In this document: piece by piece, positions 1 through 9,167 of the stretch
How positions within the stretch are numbered: position 1 is the first letter of the stretch
How the letters are laid out: each line of letters starts with the position of its first letter
Assembly (NCBI RefSeq): GCF_007858185.1
Contig: NZ_VFES01000002.1
Location: 248,001-312,000 of the forward strand
DNA from: Pseudomonas grimontii
GTDB lineage: Bacteria > Pseudomonadota > Gammaproteobacteria > Pseudomonadales > Pseudomonadaceae
Reading direction: 5' to 3'
DNA: 64,000 nt
The notes under the pieces: generated by a model
What the model was told of the DNA's origin: nothing
What the model saw: only the letters and a program-made list of their open reading frames with translations
Database searches by the model: none
Translations under genes and position numbers: made by a program

Positions 1-1221
1 CCGGTCGACGGCAAGATCGCCAGTGGTGGTATCGGCCTGTTCTCGGCCATGGACGCCCAGTCCGCCAACCGTTGGCACCAGACCGAAATCAAGGACAGAA
101 ACATCAGTTTCGACTGGACATATACGGCGGCACATCCGGCCACCAAGCATGAGTACTTCATTACCCGTAATGGCTGGAACCCTAACGAGCCGCTCAAGCG
201 CGCATCGTTCGAGGGCACGCCGTTCTGTACCGTGGACGGCGGCAACGTGCTGCCGATCAGTGGTCAGAAGCATGCCTGTGTGATCCCCCAGGACAAGAAC
301 GGATCACATGTGATCCTGGGTATCTGGACGGTCGGTGATACCGATGCGGCGTTCTACAACGTGGTCGATGTAAACATCCTGGCCGAACCCGAGTTGCCGG
401 GCGGTTGGAGTGCCGTAGGCAGCATCACGCCTTCCGCCACCCTGCTGGTGGGTGACAAGGTCAAGGCCCGAGCCTTCACCGCCGCCGGCGAAAGTGCGGC
501 TTACTCTGTTGACGTCATGATCGACAGCGCCGATGAGGGGCAACCGCAAAACTGGGCGTTCAAGCTGGCGGAAAAAATCAACCAGTCCCAGAGCCTGATT
601 CAGGCAGGTATTCGCGATGAGCAGGGCGCTATTGCGCCGGTCAAAGGCAAGAACAACCTCTACGCCCAGAAAGACAGTGGTGTGATTCGCTATGAGCTGA
701 CGCTGGACGTCAAGGAAGATGTGCAAGTGCGTATGGCGCTGTCGGCAATTGCCCCTGAGTACGTGCTGGACAAGGGACGGGCGAAAGTGCGTCTGGCCAT
801 GATCGCCAACCGCGACATGAATATCGAGGCCACTCTGTTCGACGCCGGCAACAAGCCAGTCGGTACCCTCAAGACGCTCGCGCAGGGCGACAGTACCTGG
901 TTGGAAATGGATGTGCGCAGTGAGCCGGGCACGCATCACATGACGTTGCTCGGTACCACGGTGGATGGGCGTACAACGCGCCAGGACACCCAGCCTGTCA
1001 ACCTGACTGGCGAAGGTGGCGCGAAGGACTATCACTTCGTGTTTCCTGAGGGGTTGGCAAGTTACGAAGCGGGCACGCGTGTATTGCATACGCAAACCGG
1101 TGAAGTTTACGAGTGCAAACCGTTCCCTGTATCGGGTTACTGCAAACAATACCTGCCAACGGCTAACGGTTTCGAACCGGGTGTAGGCCATCACTGGCAA
1201 ACGGCCTGGGATCAACTGTGA
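1..1221 (+). CDS. gbpA: GbpA-like chitin-binding lytic polysaccharide monooxygenase (5' truncated)
   Basis: The reading frame is open from base 1, so the signal peptide, N-terminal catalytic His and start lie outside the window. What remains aligns by eye with Vibrio GbpA: the end of an AA10 copper monooxygenase domain (second histidine-brace His in TAAH at bases 133-135, axial Phe in the AAFYNVVDV stretch near base 355), two middle GbpA-type beta domains, and a C-terminal chitin-binding CBM73/CBM5-like module (about bases 1040-1218) with Tyr, Trp and paired Cys. Family members are secreted, bind chitin or GlcNAc surfaces and oxidatively cleave chitin. It is followed by a strong terminator and then a type II secretion operon, the usual export route for such proteins. 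Family assignment is confident; the substrate is inferred. Confidence 0.9.
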   Translation, partial: PVDGKIASGGIGLFSAMDAQSANRWHQTEIKDRNISFDWTYTAAHPATKHEYFITRNGWNPNEPLKRASFEGTPFCTVDGGNVLPISGQKHACVIPQDKNGSHVILGIWTVGDTDAAFYNVVDVNILAEPELPGGWSAVGSITPSATLLVGDKVKARAFTAAGESAAYSVDVMIDSADEGQPQNWAFKLAEKINQSQSLIQAGIRDEQGAIAPVKGKNNLYAQKDSGVIRYELTLDVKEDVQVRMALSAIAPEYVLDKGRAKVRLAMIANRDMNIEATLFDAGNKPVGTLKTLAQGDSTWLEMDVRSEPGTHHMTLLGTTVDGRTTRQDTQPVNLTGEGGAKDYHFVFPEGLASYEAGTRVLHTQTGEVYECKPFPVSGYCKQYLPTANGFEPGVGHHWQTAWDQL

Positions 1222-1238
1222 CCTCGTAGCGGTATAAA

Positions 1239-1278
1239 CCCAGGCAAGTTTTTTCAAACTTGCCTGGGTGTTTTTTCT
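1239..1278 (+). terminator. Rho-independent terminator after the LPMO gene
   Basis: A perfect 13-bp stem (1239-1251 pairs with 1256-1268, arm CCCAGGCAAGTTT) with a 4-nt loop is followed by TG and six T. It lies 18 nt after the LPMO stop and separates that transcript from the gsp operon. The rest of 1222-1408 would hold the gsp promoter, but I cannot point to a convincing -35/-10 pair. Confidence 0.93.
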
Positions 1279-1408
1279 TATTTGAATGTATCGACTTAGT
1301 TGCAGGTGGGCGGTATTCGTCTGGCCAATCCAGGGCCGCTGCCATGTCGTGTGGTGCACTTTATTTTCAGAAGCTTATTTCCACTAAGGCGCTGCCAGTG
1401 AGGGCGTT

Positions 1409-1900
1409 ATGAGGCCGGCGGTATTGCAGGTGTTGTTCCTGATGCTGCCCTTGGGTTATGGACTGACGCTGGGGTGGCAGGAGTGGCAGTTTCGCCAGGT
1501 GCCGATCCAGGCTGTGCAGGCGGTGCCCGCTCCAGTGGTCGCTGTAGCGCAAGGCGCAGCGCTCAACACCTGGGCAGTGGCGACGGTGTTTGGCATGACC
1601 GCGCAAGGCGGCGTCATGAACAGTGCCGAACCGCTGACGCTGCTGGCCACTGTGGTCGCCAGCGACAGCGAATCACGGGCCTTACTGGCGGGCGCCGATG
1701 GCGCACGTTTTTATCGCACCGGGGAGCGTTTGCCCGGAGGTAGTCTGCTGCGCCGAGTCGAAACCGCGCAGGTGCTGTTGTGGCGCCAAGGTCGTGAGGA
1801 GCTGTTGAGCCTGCATGCCGCAGGCGGCCGCTTCCTGCCGCTTGCCCGCGCGCACAGCCAGGCGGCTGCCGCCGTACATTTACGGCCTACCGGTGAATAA
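1409..1900 (+). CDS. gspC: Type II secretion inner-membrane protein GspC
   Basis: 163 aa with one N-terminal transmembrane helix (about residues 4-22), then a periplasmic part that has the GspC homology-region pattern (LLATVVASDSESRALL, FYRTGERLPGG). GspC links the inner-membrane platform to the secretin. The protein is short: no PDZ or coiled-coil domain follows the homology region, as in short GspC/HxcP-type versions. It is the first gene of the gsp operon and the start chosen has only a weak GAGGG-like ribosome site. Sequence conservation in GspC is low, so the call leans on its position before gspD and its topology. Confidence 0.82.
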   Translation: MRPAVLQVLFLMLPLGYGLTLGWQEWQFRQVPIQAVQAVPAPVVAVAQGAALNTWAVATVFGMTAQGGVMNSAEPLTLLATVVASDSESRALLAGADGARFYRTGERLPGGSLLRRVETAQVLLWRQGREELLSLHAAGGRFLPLARAHSQAAAAVHLRPTGE

Positions 1901-1919
1901 CCGAGGAGTGATCAGGTCC

Positions 1920-3821
1920 ATGAACAGTTCCATCAGCCGGCGTACCCGCAAAGGCGTTTTGGGGGCGCTCATGTTGGGTGTGCTGCTGTATACCGGGCAA
2001 TCATCGGGCGCAGAACAGCATTGGCAGCTGGCGATGAACAACGCCGAACTGCGCGATGTGGTGGAGGAAATGTCGACCATCCTCGACACGACCGTGATCC
2101 TCGCCCCGAACATCCAGGGACGCATTACCGTGGTCTCGCGCCAAGCATTGGATCGCGAGGGTGTGCGACGGCTGTTTTACAGCGTGCTCGACGCTCATGA
2201 TTTCAGTGTTATCGACCAGGGCGATCAGCTCCTGATTGTCCCCGCGACCCAGGCCAAGACCCAGGCCGGCAATGCCGATGAGCGAACCTCGGCTGAGCAG
2301 CAGTTCGTCACGCAAGTCATCGCCCTGGGTGCCAGCAGTGCAGCCGATCTGGCGGGGCTGGTGCGGCCACTGGTTTCAGCCAATGGCTACGTCGGCCCCT
2401 CGGTCTCAGCAAATGCCTTGGTGATTACAGATACCGCACGCAACGTGCGACGTATTGGCGACGTTGTCAGGCAACTGGATTCCGGGGCAAAAAATGCCCA
2501 TGAGCTGGTGGAGCTGCGCCATGGCGTGGCGGCGGATATTGCGCGGCTGATGGAAGCGTCTATCGGCAAGCAAAATGTCGACAATGCCATCCAGGTCCTG
2601 GCCGACCCGCGAAGCAACCGGTTGGTGATCGTGGGCACGGCGGCTGTGCGCCAACGTCTGGTGCAACTGGCACGCAGCCTGGATACGGTCACGCCCGCTC
2701 GCCTGGACAATGCCCGGGTCATCCGCTTGCGCTATAGCGACGCCAAGCAATTGGCCGAGGTGCTGGACTCCATGGGCCAGGGGATGAAATCCCAGCCTGC
2801 GGCCGTTGCCCTGAAAGACGCAACGACCGCCGCGCCATTCATGGTCAGGGCTGACGAAAGCCAGAATGCCTTGGTCGTTGTCGCTGAAGCGGCACAACTG
2901 ACAACCCTTGAAGGCATCGTGCGAGAGCTGGACCAACCTCGGGCCCAGGTGTTGATTCATGCCGCGATCGTAGAAGTCAGTGGCGACATCAGCGAGGCGC
3001 TCGGTGTGCAATGGGCGCTCAATCGCGGCAGTGCGCAAGGGATTTTAAACTTCCCCGGCACCGGCATTCCGATCCTTGGCGCCCTCAACTTCGATGATAA
3101 AACCGTGCTGCCGGAAGGTACCCTGCTCAAGCTGGGCGGCGATCGTTTCGGTGCGCTGGTGTCCGCCCTGGCCAGCAACACGCGCAGTAACCTGTTATCG
3201 ACACCGAGCCTGCTGACCCTGGACAACCAGGAGGCTGAAATTATCGTCGGCCAAAACGTGCCGTTCAAGACCGGTTCCTACGCCACCAACAGCAGCGGTG
3301 CGGATAACCCCTTCACCACGGTGGAGCGCAAGGACGTCGGGATCAGCCTCAAGATCAAGCCCTACATCAACGAAGGCTCGACCCTGCGCCTGGAAGTGGC
3401 GCAAGAGGTCTCCGATATCGCCCCTGCGGTCGCCGGGGTCGACTCCTCTGACCTGATCACCAACAAGCGTGCGCTGAAAAGCACGATCCTCGCGGATGAT
3501 GGCGAGATCATTGTGATCGGAGGCCTGATCAAAGACAGCGTGCGCACACAGGCCAGCGGCGTGCCGCTGTTGCGCGATATTCCGTATCTGGGCGCATTGT
3601 TTCGCTGGCGCCGTGATACCCAGGTCAAGAGCAACCTGATGGTGTTCCTGCGCCCGACCATTGTGCGCAGTGGCCAGCAGCTTTCCGGGATCAGCCAGGC
3701 GCGCTATCAAGACCTGCGTGATGAGCACCAGCCGGGTCCGCAACGCAATACCGCCTTGCAACTGCCCGATGAAGCGGCGCAACTGTTCGACCTGCGCCGG
3801 CCGACGGAGATCGCTCAATGA
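1920..3821 (+). CDS. gspD: Type II secretion secretin GspD
   Basis: 633-residue outer-membrane secretin. ATG at 1920 is preferred over an upstream in-frame start because it follows a GAGGAG ribosome site and begins a Sec signal peptide (hydrophobic core about residues 12-26). N0 and repeated N1-N3 modules follow (for example VELRHGVAADIARLMEAS), then the C-terminal secretin domain with the VPLLRDIPYLGALFR signature. The signal peptide has no lipobox Cys, so unlike HxcQ of P. aeruginosa this secretin is not obviously a self-piloting lipoprotein. The stop overlaps the start of gspE by 4 nt (ATGA). Confidence 0.95.
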   Translation: MNSSISRRTRKGVLGALMLGVLLYTGQSSGAEQHWQLAMNNAELRDVVEEMSTILDTTVILAPNIQGRITVVSRQALDREGVRRLFYSVLDAHDFSVIDQGDQLLIVPATQAKTQAGNADERTSAEQQFVTQVIALGASSAADLAGLVRPLVSANGYVGPSVSANALVITDTARNVRRIGDVVRQLDSGAKNAHELVELRHGVAADIARLMEASIGKQNVDNAIQVLADPRSNRLVIVGTAAVRQRLVQLARSLDTVTPARLDNARVIRLRYSDAKQLAEVLDSMGQGMKSQPAAVALKDATTAAPFMVRADESQNALVVVAEAAQLTTLEGIVRELDQPRAQVLIHAAIVEVSGDISEALGVQWALNRGSAQGILNFPGTGIPILGALNFDDKTVLPEGTLLKLGGDRFGALVSALASNTRSNLLSTPSLLTLDNQEAEIIVGQNVPFKTGSYATNSSGADNPFTTVERKDVGISLKIKPYINEGSTLRLEVAQEVSDIAPAVAGVDSSDLITNKRALKSTILADDGEIIVIGGLIKDSVRTQASGVPLLRDIPYLGALFRWRRDTQVKSNLMVFLRPTIVRSGQQLSGISQARYQDLRDEHQPGPQRNTALQLPDEAAQLFDLRRPTEIAQ

Positions 3822-5266
3822 AGCCGTTGCCCTTCGGGTTTGCGCGGCGTTTTGGCGTGCTGATTGACGATGGGTATTTGAGCGTGCGCAGTGATACGCC
3901 ATTGAGCGCGATTGCCGAGGCTCGTCGCCTGGGCGATGACGAATTGCCGCTGCGTCTGCTGACCCATGAAGCCTTCGCCCTGGCATTGGCCAAGATTTAC
4001 AGCGAGGGGCAAACGGCCGCCGAACATGTCGCCCAAGGGTTGGACGAGGAGCTGGACCTGCTCAGTCTGGTGGACCAGGTGCCGCAGACTGCCGATCTGT
4101 TGGAGCAGCAAGGTGACGCGCCGATCATCCGGCTGATCAACGCATTGCTCAGTGAGGCGGTGCGCGAAAAGGCCTCGGATATTCACCTTGAAACCTTTGA
4201 ACACACGCTGGTGGTGCGCATGCGCGTCGATGGGCAACTGCGTGAAATGCTGCGACCCCGGCGCGAGCTGGCAACGTTGTTGGTGTCGCGAATCAAGGTT
4301 ATGGCGCGCCTGGACATTGCCGAAAAACGCATTCCCCAAGACGGTCGTATCGCGTTGCGCCTGGCAGGGCACGAAGTCGATGTACGCGTCTCCACGCTGC
4401 CTTCCGCGCATGGCGAACGTGTGGTGCTGCGCCTGCTCGACAAACAGGCCGGGCGCCTGCAGTTGGCCCGCCTGGGCATGGCGCCGACCACGCTTGGTCA
4501 CTTGCAGCAACTGTTGGGTAAACCCCACGGGATCCTCCTGGTGACCGGCCCGACCGGGTCGGGCAAGACCACCAGTCTGTATGCTGCATTGGCCCATCTC
4601 AATGACCAGACGCGCAACATCCTCACGGTCGAAGACCCGATTGAATATCACCTGCCGGGCATCGGCCAGACACCGGTCAACCCCAAGGTCGAGATGACGT
4701 TTGCGCGAGGCCTGCGGGCGATCCTGCGCCAGGACCCGGATGTGGTGATGGTGGGTGAGATTCGTGACAGTGAGACCGCCGAAATTGCGGTCCAGGCCTC
4801 TCTCACCGGGCATTTGGTGTTGTCGACGCTGCATACCAACAGTGCCATCGGCGCCGTCACTCGGCTGGTGGACATGGGCGTGGATGCCTATCTGCTGGCG
4901 TCGTCGCTGGTGGGCGTGCTGGCGCAGCGCTTGGTACGCAGGCTTTGCCCGGCCTGCAAGGTCGCCGTCGTGGCGGACGCCGAGGTCTGTCGCCGGCTGG
5001 GGCTGGACCCCGCGAAGGCGCCTCGCGTGTTCAAGTCCGTTGGCTGCGAACAGTGCCGCCAAGGCTATTGCGGGCGTATCGGCCTCTACGAGTTGGTCGT
5101 GGTAACGCCGGCGCTGTCCGCGCAGATTCATCAGGGTGCCAGTGAACAAGCGTTGCTCGCTGAGGCGCGTCGAGGTACGTGCAGCTTGTTCGAGGACGGC
5201 CGCCGGCGGGTGCTTGAAGGCGTGACCAGCGTCGATGAACTGTTGCGGGTTATCCAGGAGGACTAG
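3818..5266 (+). CDS. gspE: Type II secretion ATPase GspE
   Basis: 482 aa cytoplasmic hexameric ATPase that powers pseudopilus assembly. Visible motifs: Walker A GPTGSGKTT (residues 244-252), an Asp box and Walker B region (LRAILRQDPDVVMVGEIRD), a His box (LVLSTLHTNSA) and the tetracysteine zinc motif near the C-terminus (CPAC and CEQC). The N-terminal domain of about 110 residues should contact GspL. It overlaps gspD by 4 nt and is followed 2 nt later by gspF. Length and motifs are standard for the family; confusion with PilB is unlikely given the adjacent gspC/D and pseudopilin genes. Confidence 0.96.
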   Translation: MKPLPFGFARRFGVLIDDGYLSVRSDTPLSAIAEARRLGDDELPLRLLTHEAFALALAKIYSEGQTAAEHVAQGLDEELDLLSLVDQVPQTADLLEQQGDAPIIRLINALLSEAVREKASDIHLETFEHTLVVRMRVDGQLREMLRPRRELATLLVSRIKVMARLDIAEKRIPQDGRIALRLAGHEVDVRVSTLPSAHGERVVLRLLDKQAGRLQLARLGMAPTTLGHLQQLLGKPHGILLVTGPTGSGKTTSLYAALAHLNDQTRNILTVEDPIEYHLPGIGQTPVNPKVEMTFARGLRAILRQDPDVVMVGEIRDSETAEIAVQASLTGHLVLSTLHTNSAIGAVTRLVDMGVDAYLLASSLVGVLAQRLVRRLCPACKVAVVADAEVCRRLGLDPAKAPRVFKSVGCEQCRQGYCGRIGLYELVVVTPALSAQIHQGASEQALLAEARRGTCSLFEDGRRRVLEGVTSVDELLRVIQED

Positions 5267-5268
5267 CC

Positions 5269-6474
5269 ATGCCCAGCTATGACTATCGGGCCCAGGATCG
5301 CCACGGTCGCCCGTACAAGGGCCGGCAAGAGGCCGACAGCCCGCGCCATGCCCGGCAGTTGTTGCGTGAGCGCGGGCTGCTGCCGAGCCAGATGCATCTG
5401 GCGCGCGAGCGAGTTGGCCCGACTTGGTCGGGAGCGGTTGGGCTGGGTGCCGGTGACTTGGCGCTACTGACGTTGCAGCTGTCGACCCTGGTTCAGGCCG
5501 GGTTGCCGCTGGAGCAGGCACTGCAGGCGGTGGTTCAGCAAAGCCGGAAGCGGCGGGTCAGCAGCCTGCTTTCACAGGTACGTGAGCGAGTGATGGAAGG
5601 GCAATCCCTGGCCTCGGCCCTTGGTGCCTATCCCCGGGCGTTTCCCGACGTGTTCCGCGCCACTATCGCTGCAGGCGAGCGTTCCGGGCACTTGGGACAT
5701 GTGCTTGAGCAGTTGGCAACCTATACCGAAGCCCGCCAGGCGTCCCGGCAAAAGATCCAGCTGGCATTGGTGTATCCGGCCCTGCTGATGTTCGCCTGCA
5801 TGGCCATCGTCGGTTTTCTGCTTGGTTATGTGGTGCCGGATGTGGTGAAGATCTTCGTCGACAGTGGCCAGCCATTGCCCTGGCTGACCCACGCCATGAT
5901 CACCGTCAGCCACGGCTTGCGTGCGTATGGCCTGGTGCTGGCGCTACTGGTGACGGGCATGGGTGTGCTGTTGCGCTGGCGCTTGCATCAACCGCGCGGG
6001 CGCTGGCAGTGGCACAGCCTGGTGCTGCACCTGCCGCTGTTGGGCAGTGTGTTTCGTGAGATGGAGGCGGCGCGGTTCGCCAGCACCCTGGCGATCCTCG
6101 GTAAAAGTGCCGTGCCCCTGGTGGACGCCCTGGAAATTGCCGCAGCGGTGATCGGTAACGTGACCATCCGCGCACGCATGAACGATGTCGCGCGCTCGGT
6201 TCGAGAGGGCGGCACGCTGACCCGGGGCCTCGAAGCCAGCGGGGATATACCGCCGTTGATGTTGCACATGATCGCCAGCGGCGAACGCGCTGGTGAACTC
6301 GACGGGATGTTGGCGCGCGCCGCCGAACAGCAGGAAAAAAGCCTCACTGCCCGCATCACATTGGTGGTGAGTTTGTTTGAGCCGGCAATGCTGGTGGTGA
6401 TGGGCGGTGTGGTGCTGCTGATCGTCATGGCCATTCTGTTGCCGATCCTCAGCCTTAACCAACTGGTGAATTGA
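5269..6474 (+). CDS. gspF: Type II secretion inner-membrane platform protein GspF
   Basis: 401 aa polytopic protein with the two repeated T2SF domains (about residues 67-190 and 270-392) and three hydrophobic segments (near 167-190, 217-237 and 370-395). Signatures include LSTLVQAGLPLEQAL and FEPAMLVVMGGVVLLIVMAILLP pieces near the end. It forms the platform that couples GspE to pseudopilus growth. The ribosome site is AGGAGGA just upstream (within the end of gspE). The stop codon directly abuts the gspG start. Confidence 0.95.
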   Translation: MPSYDYRAQDRHGRPYKGRQEADSPRHARQLLRERGLLPSQMHLARERVGPTWSGAVGLGAGDLALLTLQLSTLVQAGLPLEQALQAVVQQSRKRRVSSLLSQVRERVMEGQSLASALGAYPRAFPDVFRATIAAGERSGHLGHVLEQLATYTEARQASRQKIQLALVYPALLMFACMAIVGFLLGYVVPDVVKIFVDSGQPLPWLTHAMITVSHGLRAYGLVLALLVTGMGVLLRWRLHQPRGRWQWHSLVLHLPLLGSVFREMEAARFASTLAILGKSAVPLVDALEIAAAVIGNVTIRARMNDVARSVREGGTLTRGLEASGDIPPLMLHMIASGERAGELDGMLARAAEQQEKSLTARITLVVSLFEPAMLVVMGGVVLLIVMAILLPILSLNQLVN

Positions 6475-6918
6475 ATGGTGAACATGCCTAAGGGCCAACG
6501 GGGTTTTACCCTGATCGAAATCATGGTGGTGGTCGTGATCATCGGCGTGCTGGGGGCCATTGTGGTACCGCAGTTCATGGGTCGACCCGACCAGGCCAAG
6601 GTGACAGCAGCCAAAACCGATGTCCAGGCGGTCGCGACCAGCCTGGAGATGTACCGTCTCGACAACGGCCACTACCCGTCGACCTTGCAAGGCCTCGAAG
6701 CCTTGAACAAACGACCGGCCGGCACCCCGGCGCCGAGGAGCTGGAACCCTCAGGGCTACCTGAAAAGCACGCCGGTCGACCCGTGGGGGACGCCCTATCA
6801 ATACTTGAACCCGGGTGTGCGCTCCGCCAACGGTGGCTATGACCTGTATTCCTTCGGCGCCGATGGCGTGGTGGGTGGCGAGGGCCATGCCGCTGATATC
6901 GGCAACTGGGGAGATTGA
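6475..6918 (+). CDS. gspG: Type II secretion major pseudopilin GspG
   Basis: 147 aa. A short basic leader ends in the prepilin peptidase site QRG/FTLIE with Phe+1 and Glu+5, followed by a hydrophobic helix, and the C-terminal part has the GspG pattern (YPSTLQGLEAL, DPWGTPYQYLNPG, DLYSFGADG) with calcium-site-like acidic residues. It is the major pilin-like subunit pushed by the ATPase. Two ATG codons are possible (6475 and 6484); the first abuts the gspF stop. No prepilin peptidase (gspO) gene is present in the operon, so processing must rely on one elsewhere, presumably PilD. Confidence 0.95.
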   Translation: MVNMPKGQRGFTLIEIMVVVVIIGVLGAIVVPQFMGRPDQAKVTAAKTDVQAVATSLEMYRLDNGHYPSTLQGLEALNKRPAGTPAPRSWNPQGYLKSTPVDPWGTPYQYLNPGVRSANGGYDLYSFGADGVVGGEGHAADIGNWGD

Positions 6919-6922
6919 GTCA

Positions 6923-7384
6923 GTGCCCAGGCACAGCCGCGGTTTTACCTTGCTGGAATTGATGGTGGTGATTGCGCTGATCGGCATCGTGTTGAGCGTG
7001 GTTGGTCTGACGGCCGGCAACACCCCTGGCCGTCAGGCGCGGCAGGCGGCTGGCGAGGTGGTGCAACTGATTCAGCACGTGCGCGAGCAGGCGGTGATCG
7101 AAGGGCGCGAATACGGCGTGCGTGTGCGGCGTGACGGGTACCAGCTCTACCGCCTCGACCCTCAGGGTTGGCGGCCGATGGGTGAGGAGCAGCGCTTGGC
7201 AGAGGGTGTGCAATTGCACCTTGAACAGGAAGGCCGACGCGTGAGCCTTGAACGCATCGCGCCGCAATTACTGATGCTCAGCAGCGATGAAGTCAGCGCG
7301 TTTGTCTGGACTTTTGCGTCCGAGGACCAGGTATGGGCGCGCGTTGTCAGTGACGGTGTCGGAGAGTTGTCGATTGAAAGCTAA
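6923..7384 (+). CDS. gspH: Type II secretion minor pseudopilin GspH
   Basis: About 153 aa. The gene appears to start with GTG at 6923, 4 nt after the gspG stop, giving the short leader VPRHSRG before the cleavage site G/FTLLELMVVIALIG. A longer frame reaches back into gspG but would bury the prepilin cleavage site far from the N-terminus, so it is rejected. The body (EYGVRVRRDGYQLYRLD, GWRPMGEEQ) is typical of GspH. The last 11 bases overlap the proposed start of gspI. Confidence 0.88.
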   Translation: MPRHSRGFTLLELMVVIALIGIVLSVVGLTAGNTPGRQARQAAGEVVQLIQHVREQAVIEGREYGVRVRRDGYQLYRLDPQGWRPMGEEQRLAEGVQLHLEQEGRRVSLERIAPQLLMLSSDEVSAFVWTFASEDQVWARVVSDGVGELSIES

Positions 7385-7769
7385 GTACCGGCGCCGCCAA
7401 AGGCGCCAGGCCAACGCCCGTGGTTTTACCTTATTGGAAGTCATGATCGCGTTGGTGATTTTCGCCACGCTCGCGGGCGCGGTGATCACTGCCAGTCACT
7501 ACTCATTGCGCCAGAGTGCGCGACTGCAAGCGCAGATACAGTGCGCCTGGGTAGCGGACAACCAATTGAGCGAGCTGCGCTTGCACCCGAGTTCGCCCGG
7601 ACGTCAGCAGCTGCTGCGACGCTTTGATGGGCGTGATTGGGTGATCGACCAGACAATCGTACCGGCCACTGATCCGCGCCTGCTTCAGGTCGACATCAGC
7701 GTGAGCCCTGCGGGCAGTGATCAGCCGGTCTATCGCACACAGGGCTGGATACCCGCCAGGAATGAATAA
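7374..7769 (+). CDS. gspI: Type II secretion minor pseudopilin GspI (TTG start)
   Basis: 131 aa if started at TTG 7374. This codon is preceded at 7-nt spacing by GGAGAG (7361-7366) and gives a short basic leader (KAKYRRRQRRQANAR) before the prepilin site G/FTLLEVMIALVIFATLAG. The next upstream candidates are GTG codons at 7350 and 7356 without a better ribosome site. The rest (DNQLSELRL, DWVIDQTIVP) fits GspI, which nucleates the tip complex with GspJ and GspK. It overlaps gspH by 11 nt and gspJ by 8 nt. Confidence 0.87.
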   Translation: MKAKYRRRQRRQANARGFTLLEVMIALVIFATLAGAVITASHYSLRQSARLQAQIQCAWVADNQLSELRLHPSSPGRQQLLRRFDGRDWVIDQTIVPATDPRLLQVDISVSPAGSDQPVYRTQGWIPARNE

Positions 7770-8310
7770 GCAGGCAGGCTTCACGCTGCTCGAATGTGTG
7801 ATTGCGCTGGCCATCTTCGCCTTGCTTGGGCTTGCCAGTGGGCGCCTGTTCGACACCGTGGTGCGCGCGCAACAGGGCACGGCCAATCACGAACAAGAGT
7901 TGCGCCGCCTGCAACGGGCCATTGGCGTCATCGAACGGGATGCGCTGCAGTTGGCTTCCTCGGTGCTGGTCCTCAGCCCCACGACCCTGCGGTTGCTGCG
8001 TAGTCACTGGCGCAACCCGCAGGATTTGCCGCGCAGCGAGCGTCAGCAAGTGCTCTACCGCCTGGACAATCAAGTGTTGTGGCGTGAAAGCCGAAGCTTG
8101 GAATCGTCGACAGTCGAACGCCAGAAACTGCTCGACGATGTACGTGTGTTGAACTGGCGTCTATTTCACCGCGACAGCGGATGGCACAGTGAATGGCCGG
8201 TGGGCAAGGGCGCTGCCCAGGCACCCCCTCAAGCGCTGGAGCTGGTGCTGTCGGTGGGGCGCTTTGAGCAGGTGCGCCGTGTGCTGCCACTGCCACAGGG
8301 GCCGCCATGA
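7762..8310 (+). CDS. gspJ: Type II secretion minor pseudopilin GspJ
   Basis: 182 aa. The ATG at 7762 gives the leader MNKQAG and the cleavage site G/FTLLECVIALAIFALLGLAS; a longer frame would add 15 residues from gspI and is unlikely. The C-terminal part has the GspJ pattern (VIERDALQL, VLYRLDNQVLWRES, VRVLNWRLF). It forms the pseudopilus tip with GspI and GspK. The gene overlaps gspI by 8 nt and gspK by 4 nt, implying translational coupling. Confidence 0.9.
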   Translation: MNKQAGFTLLECVIALAIFALLGLASGRLFDTVVRAQQGTANHEQELRRLQRAIGVIERDALQLASSVLVLSPTTLRLLRSHWRNPQDLPRSERQQVLYRLDNQVLWRESRSLESSTVERQKLLDDVRVLNWRLFHRDSGWHSEWPVGKGAAQAPPQALELVLSVGRFEQVRRVLPLPQGPP

Positions 8311-9167
8311 GACGCCGCCAGCGGGGTGTCGCGCTACTCAGCGTGTTGCTGGTGATGAGCCTGGCGTTGTTGCTGACAGCGGGCATGTTGCGCAGCCATC
8401 AGCTAATGGTGCAGAGCAGTGCGCGCCAGATCCATCAGGTGCAGCTGCGCCAATGGGCGCTGTCGGCAGAGGCATGGGCCCTGGAGATACTGCAAGCGAC
8501 AGCTGACGATGAGAACTCACGGGTGCATCAGGGCCAGGCGTGGGCACGGGCGACCTGGCCCTTTGAGACGCAAGGCGCGCACATCACGCTTGAGATCGAA
8601 GACCTGTCCGCACGCTTTAATGTCAACGCGCTGCTCGGCGAGGGGCAAGTGGATCGGCTCATTGAGCAGCGCTGGTTGCGTCTGCTTGCGGCACTGGGCC
8701 TGCCGCCACTGGACTTGCGAGCCGCAGGCCCGGTGGCGGAGCAGCGTGAACTCAGCCAGTTACGGCTGCTGCCAGGTATCGACGGCGCGACCTTGAGGCA
8801 ACTGGAGCCCTGGGTAGCGCTGCTGCCCAAGGACGCCAGCTTGAACATCAACACCGCCCTGCCACAGGTGTTGGCGACCCTTGAAGGCATGTCGCCGCCG
8901 ACGGCCGAAGCCTTGGTCAACCAACGGCCAACCACCGGCTATGGAAGTGTCCAGGCATTCATCCACGACCCTTTGATCGCCGGGTTGGGTGTGACCGGCC
9001 ACGGACTTGGCATCAGCAGTCGATGGTTCCGTATCAACGTTGATGTTCGCCTGGGCACCAGCCGCTTGCGCCTGGCCAGCGAGGTTGAGCGTGAGCGCAA
9101 AACCGGGCGTTGGCGCGTCGTACAGCGCCGCTTTCCTACGCCGACACTGAGCGAGAACGCATTATGA
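8307..9167 (+). CDS. gspK: Type II secretion tip pseudopilin GspK
   Basis: 286 aa. A short Arg-rich leader ends in RQRG/VALLSVLLVMSLALLLT; as usual for GspK, the Glu at +5 is absent. A large periplasmic domain follows with the helix-hairpin-like SAM segments of GspK (FNVNALLGEG, LPGIDGATLRQLEPWVALLPKDASLNINTALP in pieces, MSPPTAEALVNQRP). It caps the pseudopilus tip. ATGA overlaps with both gspJ and gspL. Confidence 0.92.
   Translation: MRRRQRGVALLSVLLVMSLALLLTAGMLRSHQLMVQSSARQIHQVQLRQWALSAEAWALEILQATADDENSRVHQGQAWARATWPFETQGAHITLEIEDLSARFNVNALLGEGQVDRLIEQRWLRLLAALGLPPLDLRAAGPVAEQRELSQLRLLPGIDGATLRQLEPWVALLPKDASLNINTALPQVLATLEGMSPPTAEALVNQRPTTGYGSVQAFIHDPLIAGLGVTGHGLGISSRWFRINVDVRLGTSRLRLASEVERERKTGRWRVVQRRFPTPTLSENAL

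Noticed and set aside
6815..7384. Longer GspH and GspI starts
   Set aside because: They would place the prepilin cleavage site 30-45 residues into the protein; GTG 6923 and TTG 7374 give normal short leaders.
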